Source: Thermoplasmata archaeon (GTDB lineage: Archaea > Thermoplasmatota > Thermoplasmata > Thermoplasmatales > Thermoplasmataceae). From it: a stretch of 5,639 nt of DNA. Both the position numbers and the translations under genes were made by a program. The notes beneath the pieces are model-generated. The model was given only the letters and a program-made list of their open reading frames with translations, was not told where the DNA came from and searched no databases. Position 1 is the first letter of the stretch. Every line of letters starts with the position of its first letter. The stretch covers positions 1 to 5,639 of the forward strand of contig JAKAUD010000050.1 of NCBI GenBank assembly GCA_021827885.1. The letters run 5' to 3'. Shown piece by piece: positions 1 to 5,515 of this stretch.

Positions 1-283
1 TTTAGGCCAAAAATCAAGGGAAATGATGACATGGCTAATCCAGTCACGTAATATGGATATAATTAAATATATTCTCTACCGTTAGTCAAAAAAAGTGTAA
101 CTTGATTAATTTCTTAACCGAAAATGTATAAAACTGATGGGTTATCCGACGGATTCCGAACGTACGAGCTGGGAATGCATGAAGATCTTTCTGGCTGGAT
201 TCGCTTTAAATATTGATCAAATACCGACCGGTCCATTCAAAAATGTGAGCAAGTCCGACAATAAAATACCAAATGACCTCCAA
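1..283. other. Left flank with no firm gene
   Basis: No convincing coding sequence is seen here. The longer plus-strand frame from 137 runs on into the antisense of the AlbA_2 gene and is probably chance. A separate short plus-strand frame at 124-216 would encode 30 residues (starts MYKTDG, ends IRFKY) beginning at an ATG. It is protein-like in composition but resembles nothing I recognise and has no good ribosome-binding site. The stretch also holds AT-rich DNA (about 56-73), a minus-strand T7 tract (88-94) and two short perfect palindromes, ATCCGACGGAT near 144-154 and GACCGGTC at 226-233. Confidence 0.5.
88..94 (-). terminator. Possible oligo-T terminator of the minus-strand cluster
   Basis: Seven consecutive A on the plus strand read as T7 on the minus strand, about 190 bases beyond the stop of the AlbA_2 gene. 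Archaeal transcription can end at U-rich tracts without a hairpin. A shorter T5 tract at 239-243 lies closer to the stop and could serve instead. Neither is decisive. Confidence 0.3.
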
Positions 284-1504
284 CTACCCATAAAGCAATA
301 TATCCATGTAACAGATCGTCAACCTAAGCTCTTGACGTAGCCTAGAATTCATATAAAAGTTATCAAACAAGTAGTGTATTGTCTTCTTTATTATATCCCA
401 GTTCTGCTCTAAGTAATCCTTCGTAATTGAGCGGATTGAGATAAGAATTTGTTTTATACTTGGCTCGGTAAGATTCTCGACCGATATTTCTCCGTTTACT
501 AACTTTTTGAGAATATCTCGGTTGGATTGGGTAATGAAATTGTATTCTTTGTTTGTCAGCCGTTTAATTAGGGTCGTCCTGCCTCTTGTTGTTGATTTAG
601 AATCTGTTATAACTCTAACCGCATCCTCTTTGCTTACATTTGCCATCTTAATGTAGAAATAGATTGGAACCAATCCGCTTGTTTCATATGGCAATCGCTC
701 TAAGAATCCTGTAGGATTATAATTAGTAGGAAGGCTATTATCCAAAAAAGAGTAGATAATCATCTCAGTGGTTATATTTTTATACTCCGTGATCCTAATC
801 GTTTTCGCCTGTCCTTCTACACTAACTACTTTCAAAGCGATTCCATCTGAACCTCCCCCTTCATTAACCGGTCTCACTTCGATTTTTTCCCCATTTGTCC
901 CTGTGTTTATTAAGTAAATTGGCTTATTTTTAAGATTTTTAATTTGTTCTAAATCCAATAAACCAAAGTCTCTTGGGCCTTCTTTCACCATTAGTTCCAT
1001 TTGTTCAAGCAGTTTCATGCCGTACTTTCTTTTTCCATCTTCAATAATTGATTTGAGTTCTCCTTGTTTTATTCTCCTAGTTTCCCCAGAATACCTATAG
1101 TAAATATCACTTTCTTTTACTTCGCCATCATTAGCGCATGCGATTATTGGTTTATCTTTTGACTCTTCGACATATAGTAGTCCTATCACCTTCACATCCA
1201 AGGTGCAGACTATTTTACTCCATTCCAATTTTGGAGTAAATAAGGAATTCAAGTACTCCGTTATTTGTGCAGGGTCTTTCTCCTCAAAATTTTGGTTACT
1301 CAAACCCAGTATCATTTTTGCATCGTTAACTCCGAAAACTATGTACCCTCCTGTAGCGTTTGCAAATGATGCCATTATCCTTGCGTATTTATTCCTGTTT
1401 CCCCAGTTAAAATTTTCCTTAAATTCAAAGGTAGTCGACTCGCCTTGGTTCGTAATTCGACCATCTTTAATCTCTAATTTAGAAAGAATATCACATGAGA
1501 GCAT
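284..1504 (-). CDS. AlbA_2 (Schlafen-type) domain protein
   Basis: This 406-residue protein carries an N-terminal AlbA_2 domain (the Schlafen AlbA_2 family, formerly called divergent AAA-4) over about residues 18-160. The signature pieces are E22-x4-E27-F-K29, then FANATGGYIVFGVND (residues 47-61) and an ILGL turn. Members bind nucleic acid. In vertebrate Schlafens the equivalent E-x4-E pair plus a downstream Asp forms an RNase site, so E22, E27 and perhaps D61 could be catalytic; that is inference. The C-terminal 240 residues are mostly unrecognised. A block around residues 240-300 (SFLDNSLP, FLERLP) is followed by a charged helical tail. The ATG at 1504 is preceded by GAGG with a five-base spacer, and an in-frame TAA lies 21 bases upstream, so the start is well supported. 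The stop is TAG. A TATA-like box just after the zinc-ribbon gene suggests its own promoter. Its place beside a restriction-modification pair suggests a defence role. Confidence 0.85.
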   Translation of the reverse strand: MLSCDILSKLEIKDGRITNQGESTTFEFKENFNWGNRNKYARIMASFANATGGYIVFGVNDAKMILGLSNQNFEEKDPAQITEYLNSLFTPKLEWSKIVCTLDVKVIGLLYVEESKDKPIIACANDGEVKESDIYYRYSGETRRIKQGELKSIIEDGKRKYGMKLLEQMELMVKEGPRDFGLLDLEQIKNLKNKPIYLINTGTNGEKIEVRPVNEGGGSDGIALKVVSVEGQAKTIRITEYKNITTEMIIYSFLDNSLPTNYNPTGFLERLPYETSGLVPIYFYIKMANVSKEDAVRVITDSKSTTRGRTTLIKRLTNKEYNFITQSNRDILKKLVNGEISVENLTEPSIKQILISIRSITKDYLEQNWDIIKKTIHYLFDNFYMNSRLRQELRLTICYMDILLYG

Positions 1505-1585
1505 GCACGCCTCTGAATTAAGTAATTATGTTGCTGATTTTCTTAATTGTATTTTGAATTTTAAGTTCTTCAGTTTCCAAGTCCC

Positions 1586-1597
1586 ATAAATATAAAT
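1586..1597 (-). promoter_or_regulatory. TATA-like box for the AlbA_2 gene
   Basis: On the minus strand this reads ATTTATATTTAT, a good archaeal TATA match, lying just beyond the stop of the zinc-ribbon gene. Initiation about 25 bases downstream would give a leader of roughly 60 bases containing the GAGG ribosome-binding site at 1510-1513. This makes separate transcription of the AlbA_2 gene plausible, although read-through from the upstream operon is not excluded. Confidence 0.5.
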
Positions 1598-1600
1598 CTC

Positions 1601-1855
1601 TCACAAATTCCTCTTTACATTTTGAACTCTTCTTTTTCTTCTCTCTGGTAACTCAGTAATCAACAACTTAGGAATTGTATAAACTACCTCGTCTCCGTTT
1701 TTCTTCTCTCCAGAGTAAACTCTGAACTTAGTATCACAAAACTTACATACAACTTCATTTACGATCAAATTTTGACTTGTCCATTCTCTTTGGAATATAT
1801 GATCGCTGGATTTAGTTCCACAATAAGGACATTTTACTTCTCCTATGTATGGCAT
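1601..1855 (-). CDS. Small zinc-ribbon protein
   Basis: The 84-residue product has two knuckles near its N-terminus, CPYCG and CKFC, 24 residues apart, which fits one four-cysteine zinc ribbon covering about the first 45 residues. The segment between them and just after (NLIVNEVVC, FRVYSGE) is beta-like, and the tail is very basic (PERRKRR), suggesting nucleic-acid contact. I do not recognise a specific family. The start is taken as ATG 1855; a TTG one codon upstream at 1858 is an alternative. The gene follows the methyltransferase stop by 16-19 bases on the same strand and so probably shares its transcript. An AGGA lies 13 bases before the ATG, a rather long spacing. In this position it could be a regulator or an accessory subunit of the restriction-modification system, but nothing in the sequence proves it. 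Confidence 0.75.
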   Translation of the reverse strand: MPYIGEVKCPYCGTKSSDHIFQREWTSQNLIVNEVVCKFCDTKFRVYSGEKKNGDEVVYTIPKLLITELPERRKRRVQNVKRNL

Positions 1856-1874
1856 CAAATACTAATTTCCTAGA

Positions 1875-2690
1875 TTATTTATATCTTTGCCAACTGGTTT
1901 TCCGGGAAATCTCCGGACTTCTTTGTTCTTCCGTCCCCATAGTGTCGGGTTTCCTCATAATAAACAAATATTTGAATCCCCTTAAGTAAAAGTTGAACTT
2001 CACAGCTCTGTAATGCCACACTTTGGTATTGGAACTTTGATTTCTCCTTGCCACAGCTATAACATCCATCGGAATGAACTTCACATCTTCAGTCAGCATT
2101 CCGTAAATTTTGAATCCTACGGGAGTAAATTTCTTTTTTACCCATTGATCTCCTATGAGCCATCCTAAAACTTTTCCGGGTTTGAGAACGCGATATAATT
2201 CCTTTGCAGTCAGCTCCAACGCCTTATAGAATTCTTCACCTTCCGCAGATAAATTTCCTATATTTTCTGGATCATTTGAATAATTTACATTATCACCATA
2301 TGGTGAATCAATGAAAACCATGTCTATCGAATTATCGTCTAATGGAATTTTTCTTGAATCATTCTTAATTATATCTGGTCGTGTCGAGTGAATATCGAAC
2401 CCAATGACCCGTCTACCCTCTTCCCTGCCGACATCAATAGTAGTGCCACTTCCACACATAGGGTCTAAAACGAGATCATTCTCTTTTGTGTACCTCATCA
2501 TCATGTTGTATATGATGAAAGCAGGAGTCACTCCTTGAAACTTGTTATTTCCTTTCGGAGTTCTGCCATAGCTCTGAGTCGGGAAATCCCATAAGGTAGT
2601 GGATTCTAAGGTTGGCTTCTCTTCATTTTGTACGTTTTGTTCGATGTTATCATCTTCTAATAATCTCTTCTGTTGGTCACTCACTTTCAT
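1875..2690 (-). CDS. DNA amino-methyltransferase (N4-cytosine or N6-adenine)
   Basis: This 271-residue protein would transfer a methyl group from S-adenosylmethionine to an exocyclic amino group of its target site, protecting host DNA from the neighbouring nuclease. The S-adenosylmethionine motif I is DPMCGSGTT (residues 76-84), preceded by a motif X-like stretch TPAFIIYNMMMRY (55-67). The acidic end of the next strand is D99 (motif II). The catalytic motif IV is DSPY (128-131), followed by GDNVNYS. The motif order X-I-IV differs from the beta class and fits the alpha or gamma groups. DSPY does not clearly separate N6-adenine from N4-cytosine targets. An LKPG turn near residue 170 fits the usual fold. 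The ATG overlaps the endonuclease stop (TAATG), with GAGG at 2699-2702, so translation is probably coupled. The first 30 residues are polar and look disordered. Recognition sequence unknown. Confidence 0.88.
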   Translation of the reverse strand: MKVSDQQKRLLEDDNIEQNVQNEEKPTLESTTLWDFPTQSYGRTPKGNNKFQGVTPAFIIYNMMMRYTKENDLVLDPMCGSGTTIDVGREEGRRVIGFDIHSTRPDIIKNDSRKIPLDDNSIDMVFIDSPYGDNVNYSNDPENIGNLSAEGEEFYKALELTAKELYRVLKPGKVLGWLIGDQWVKKKFTPVGFKIYGMLTEDVKFIPMDVIAVARRNQSSNTKVWHYRAVKFNFYLRGFKYLFIMRKPDTMGTEEQRSPEISRKTSWQRYK

Positions 2691-3394
2691 TAGGTTAACC
2701 TCTTCAGGTCTTCAATAAACTTATCTAACATTTTCACTTTATCGCTTTCTTCAATTTTTGCCTCGCTCAGAACGTAGCTACCGTCAGTGTCTACTTCAAC
2801 GATGGCTCTTCCTTTCTTTGTTGGTTCTTTTCGAGTTAAAGTACCGTCCTCGTCTGGTGTCACGAAAAACACCTTTATGTGTTCAGTAGCCTTGTCACTG
2901 GCTAGTTTTATTTTCCAATAACCTGTTTGAGCTATCCGTTCTCTTAATGTCACTTTGCTTGAGATTACTGCTAATATCTCTAAATTTTTAGGTCTATAAA
3001 TTATCATATCGACGTCTGGTAGATGGTAGCCAAATTCTCCATAATTTATGAGTAGATTTCTCCTCACTTTACTCAACTCCCTCGATAGATTGTTGCTATT
3101 AACTCGTTCAAGGGAGTTTCCGTTGATAATTCTCAATCCAATAGCATTGACTTCATCTTCTATTATATACATAATTAACTTCTCAAGATTCTTTCCTTTG
3201 AATGCCCTCCATGACTGCTCGTGATCCGGAGTTCTACCCTCTCTCTTAGCTCTCTTTGCAGTTTCGCTTTTTGCAAAATCTTTTTCATGAATGCTTTTTG
3301 CTTCTGTTAAGACTTCTGATACGTAACGATAAGCATCGCCACCTTTCTCTTTCTTTTTCAACTCGTAAAGATTGATTAAATCCTGAAGCTTCAT
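2690..3394 (-). CDS. Probable type II restriction endonuclease, BsaWI-like
   Basis: This 234-residue protein has a PD-(D/E)xK-type core: PDVDMII (residues 126-132) followed twenty residues later by ISSK with K147. Directly after comes R151-E152-R153, giving K-x3-R-E-R. That spacing matches the K-x3-R-(D/E)-R motif of endonucleases recognising CCGG or CCNGG cores, such as Ecl18kI and BsaWI. Upstream, SWRAFKGKNLEKLI (61-74) resembles the conserved helix of the BsaWI group, and its E71 may bind metal. The N-terminal 60 residues are helical and charged, as expected of a DNA-binding extension. The gene is first in its operon and overlaps the methyltransferase by one base, which strongly supports a restriction-modification pair. 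The exact target cannot be read from the sequence; W-CCGG-W is a guess from the resemblance. The ATG at 3394 probably lies close to the transcript 5' end. Confidence 0.75.
   Translation of the reverse strand: MKLQDLINLYELKKKEKGGDAYRYVSEVLTEAKSIHEKDFAKSETAKRAKREGRTPDHEQSWRAFKGKNLEKLIMYIIEDEVNAIGLRIINGNSLERVNSNNLSRELSKVRRNLLINYGEFGYHLPDVDMIIYRPKNLEILAVISSKVTLRERIAQTGYWKIKLASDKATEHIKVFFVTPDEDGTLTRKEPTKKGRAIVEVDTDGSYVLSEAKIEESDKVKMLDKFIEDLKRLT
2699..2702 (-). promoter_or_regulatory. Ribosome-binding site of the methyltransferase gene
   Basis: GAGG on the minus strand lies eight bases before the methyltransferase ATG, inside the end of the endonuclease gene. Together with the TAATG overlap it supports this start and suggests reinitiation or coupled translation, so that methyltransferase synthesis follows endonuclease synthesis. 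Confidence 0.6.
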
Positions 3395-3416
3395 TCTTTA
3401 AGTTATCCAGTATGGT

Positions 3417-3427
3417 GATAAAAAATT
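3417..3427 (-). promoter_or_regulatory. TATA-like box for the restriction-modification operon
   Basis: The minus strand reads AATTTTTTATC, centred about 28 bases before the endonuclease ATG. That spacing would place initiation at or within a few bases of the start codon, giving a leaderless or near-leaderless transcript, as is common in archaea. No strong ribosome-binding site precedes this ATG, which agrees with that reading. Confidence 0.45.
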
Positions 3428-3467
3428 ATGCGCAGAAGATAGTCAAACTTTATGTTTAATTGGGAAA

Positions 3468-3482
3468 AATAATATACATTTA
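3468..3482 (+). promoter_or_regulatory. TATA-like box for the membrane-protein gene
   Basis: AATAATATACATTTA is centred about 24 bases before the GTG at 3498, so a leaderless transcript starting near that codon is plausible. Two other candidates are TTTATGTTT at 3449-3457 and TTTATATTT at 3484-3492. The last is too close to serve the GTG start. The box lies back to back with the promoter of the restriction-modification operon. Confidence 0.4.
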
Positions 3483-3497
3483 GTTTATATTTATCAT

Positions 3498-4127
3498 GTG
3501 CCAGAAAATAAGAGAAATAAGTGGTTAGAAGAGCATCCAAGACAAGTATTCACAATAGCTGGTGTAATTGGAGTTTGTTTGCCAATAGCTCTCTTTTATC
3601 TGGGTGCTTACATTTCTATGGGCACTTTTTCATTTCCAATAGGAATCGGTTATTCCTTCAATGAAATAATTATTGTAGGTATCATGCTATCTGTGATAAC
3701 CGGGGATTACGTTGGGCGATCATTCTTAGCTAGTAATCAAACAACGGTATTTCTATTGTCGTTTTTTGCCACCTCAATGGTGTTTATTGGAGTAGGGAGA
3801 TCCCCTATATTCTTCCTTGTCATTGTACTCGCGATAGGTATTGGAGTCTTGGAACTAATTGATGTTATAAAGGAGGACAAAATCAGTGGAAAATCTCTAA
3901 AGTATATCAGACAAACTTTTGTCTCTTTGATAGGAGGAGGTGTAAATTTTGTTTCAATTGCCCCTTCCTTGAGAATATATGTAGGTTCTTGGTCTGAAGC
4001 TTCCTGGCTTCTCGTATTAATTCTAATTGGATTTGTATGGAAAGAGTCTCTTTCTCTAACCCTGCTCCCATATTTAAAGGATAAATGGAAACATAGAAGA
4101 TGGAGACTTGGAATATATAACGAATAA
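3498..4127 (+). CDS. Unrecognised membrane protein, about six membrane segments
   Basis: The 209-residue product is strongly hydrophobic. Likely membrane segments lie at about residues 17-39, 55-74, 83-100, 103-123, 140-158 and 168-190. The ends are short and charged: KRNKWLEEHPRQ at the N-terminus and a basic KDKWKHRRWRLG tail, suggesting both ends face the cytoplasm. A loop with KEDKISGKS (125-133) separates segments four and five. I see no transporter signature or catalytic motif and cannot name a family. The start is taken as GTG 3498, because no in-frame ATG, GTG or TTG precedes the first hydrophobic segment. An ATG two bases earlier is in another frame and stops after 10 codons. The gene is transcribed away from the restriction-modification operon from a shared intergenic region. 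A link to defence is possible by position only. Confidence 0.75.
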   Translation: MPENKRNKWLEEHPRQVFTIAGVIGVCLPIALFYLGAYISMGTFSFPIGIGYSFNEIIIVGIMLSVITGDYVGRSFLASNQTTVFLLSFFATSMVFIGVGRSPIFFLVIVLAIGIGVLELIDVIKEDKISGKSLKYIRQTFVSLIGGGVNFVSIAPSLRIYVGSWSEASWLLVLILIGFVWKESLSLTLLPYLKDKWKHRRWRLGIYNE

Positions 4128-4239
4128 AATAAAATCGCTGAAATTCTTGATTAAACTTCTTTTCAAAAAGGTTATCGCAGTCTAGGCCTATAACATTTAT
4201 TACACCTTTCTCCCTCTTAGGTGAAAGACGAGAACCCCT

Positions 4240-4316
4240 CCCGACCGAACGGAGCATCGTGAGCGTAGCGATTACCCCAACGGGTATAACACGTGTAGGT
4301 GCGTAGTGAGGTCGGG
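4240..4316. repeat. Nested inverted repeats in a GC-rich patch
   Basis: CCCGACC (4240-4246) pairs with GGTCGGG (4310-4316). Inside lie ATCGT/GCGAT (4256-4260 with 4268-4272), TACCC/GGGTA around a CAAC loop (4273-4286) and the palindrome ACACGTGT (4289-4296). This resembles a closing stem with several internal hairpins, and the patch is more GC-rich than its surroundings. It could be a structured RNA or the end of a mobile element. It matches no RNA family I know, and the strand of any transcript is unclear. A minus-strand frame stays open through it, so a coding remnant is also possible. Confidence 0.4.
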
Positions 4317-4347
4317 CTATAATTCCAGTCTCCACGGGTAATATAGC
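4316..4347. repeat. Inverted repeat GCTATA / TATAGC
   Basis: GCTATA at 4316-4321 is matched by TATAGC at 4342-4347 across a 20-base spacer, directly abutting the nested repeats to its left (they share base 4316). It may be a further stem of the same structured element. Six base pairs alone are weak evidence. Confidence 0.3.
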
Positions 4348-4945
4348 TTGTCTGACTTGTTCACCTTCTTTTCTATGCTTATGTGGTCGGTGTATCTCAA
4401 CTCCTGATAGTCCATAATACTGCTCCCAAAAAACCTAAACTCGCCCTGTCTTATCACTACGAATTCGGAAAATCGGCCATTGATCTGGTTGAACTTCAAC
4501 CTCATTTTTGACCTTAGCAGTAATATTGACACTACATTTCTCTCCTGTTGAATCTCGGAGAAAGCAAGGAGACAACAGGGTAGATGGAGGTGTGTAGTGT
4601 TACGAAAGGAAGAAGTCAGGAAAAAATGAAACTACTCTCTTGTCTATGTTGTCCAGACAGGTATATTTCTTGATGTTGTGTAGCTGGTCATTGACAGGTA
4701 GGTGAAATTGCTCCTCTTCCAGTAAAGTCAGGTCGTGTCCTAGGATGTCTACCTTCTTCACTAATACAGCTTCCTTCCTCCTCCTTGCTCAATTCACTCC
4801 GGCATTCTTGACATATCTCGTTCTTTTCACCTTCTTGAAAGCGACAACTTTATCTATCATTTCTTTGATCTTGAGAAATCGAGAGAAGTAATTTCAACTT
4901 TTATCTTACACTATATTGGACGAATAAATGTCAGGTTAAGCGCCC

Positions 4946-4963
4946 AAGACTCGTCTTTTTTTT
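4946..4963 (+). terminator. Possible plus-strand terminator
   Basis: A short self-complementary stretch, AAGACTCGTCTT (4946-4957), runs into eight T (4956-4963). The oligo-T tract is the archaeal-type signal and the hairpin is too tight to count for much. No plus-strand gene is seen just upstream; the nearest, the membrane-protein gene, ends about 820 bases away. So it may be incidental or may belong to an unrecognised RNA. Confidence 0.3.
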
Positions 4964-5183
4964 CTAGTTGAATTCATGATGCTTAGTCCCAGGCTTTTCC
5001 CCCAAAGAGTTTTGGGATTAGGTACTTTAGACTCGGATATCCCAACACAATTCAGTACCCTTTAGTAGGACATTTCATATCCATCTCTCCACAAATTCCC
5101 TAATCCCTTTTCATCTGTTCAGAAAATAGTTCTTTTCCGAAACCGAAATCGTAGACAGGGGATACGAATAAACTAAACAGTTA

Positions 5184-5514
5184 TCAGCCAATGTGTCTCA
5201 GCACTTTGACTCCCTCTGTCGTAATCAAGCCTCTCTTTGATCATTTCGCCAAGTTTGGGGATTAACGGAAAGATCTTCTCTTTCTAGTCAACAACTTCTA
5301 TGATGATGGATGGGTCTTCACTAAGGCGAATAGGTGAAGCAGTTTGGATCTTACTCTGCTTTCCGAACCCCTAGACCCCCCATGTAACTGTAGCACCCCA
5401 GCTACCATGTTCTCTCAAATAGTGTACAACTGCCTTGTAGGCAGGAATATTACCAAAAGAGTCAGATTCGCCCACGTAAATCCCGACCCAAATTGCATTT
5501 TCTTCCAAATCCAT
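5184..5514 (-). pseudogene. DUF190 (PII-like, COG1993) pseudogene
   Basis: The family has a small PII-like ferredoxin fold and is often encoded beside crcB; its role is unproven, possibly in fluoride-related control. Family features seen are GIYVGESDSFGNIPAYKAVV (codons 11-30), LREHG-x2-GATV (33-43), GFGK just after, then IRLSEDPSIIIEVVD (62-76), LIPKLGEMI, and a C-terminal GLITTEGVKVLRHIG. Three lesions break it: TAG at codon 48 (5371-5373), TAG at codon 77 (5284-5286), and an extra base near 5232, after which the family-like tail continues one frame over to TGA at 5184-5186. The length, 110 codons plus one base, is normal for the family. The start ATG lies one base after the crcB stop, so the two were co-transcribed. 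Codon 45 is TGG where the family usually has Arg, a change that a single C-to-T would explain. Confidence 0.88.
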
Positions 5515-5515
5515 T

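Larger units (their letters stand above)
4128..5183. other. Gene-poor stretch with scattered coding remnants
   Basis: No intact gene is evident. On the minus strand, protein-like pieces appear in different frames. From about 4830 down there is a piece with ICQEC followed by SELSKEEEGSC, resembling a zinc-ribbon start. From about 4800 to 4605 a second frame includes GHDLTLLEEEQFHLP. At 4317-4532 a 71-codon frame starts at GTG and includes RYTDHISIEKKV. All are broken by stops or lack a proper start, so they look like one or more decayed genes, though chance cannot be excluded. A small inverted repeat CCCAAA-GAGT-TTTGGG lies at 5001-5016. The GC-rich patch at about 4230-4347 is listed separately. 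The region borders a proven pseudogene, which supports the idea of general decay. Confidence 0.5.

Noticed and set aside
23..29. ATGATGA as the C box of a C/D small RNA
   Set aside because: No D box (CTGA) lies at a suitable distance downstream, before about 100.
1203..1589. A 128-codon plus-strand frame
   Set aside because: It is antisense to the well-supported AlbA_2 gene and has no domain signature.
3907..4335. A 142-codon minus-strand frame
   Set aside because: Most of it is antisense to the membrane-protein gene; only the part to the right of 4128 is of interest, and that lies in the structured GC-rich patch.
4140..4600. Remnant of an IS200/IS605 TnpB gene
   Set aside because: No RuvC acidic residues, no four-cysteine finger and no recognisable TnpB block could be found in any frame.
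5284..5373. In-frame TAG codons as pyrrolysine sense codons in the DUF190 gene
   Set aside because: The same gene also has a frameshift near 5232, and crcB and the AlbA_2 gene use TAG as an ordinary stop, so loss of function is simpler.
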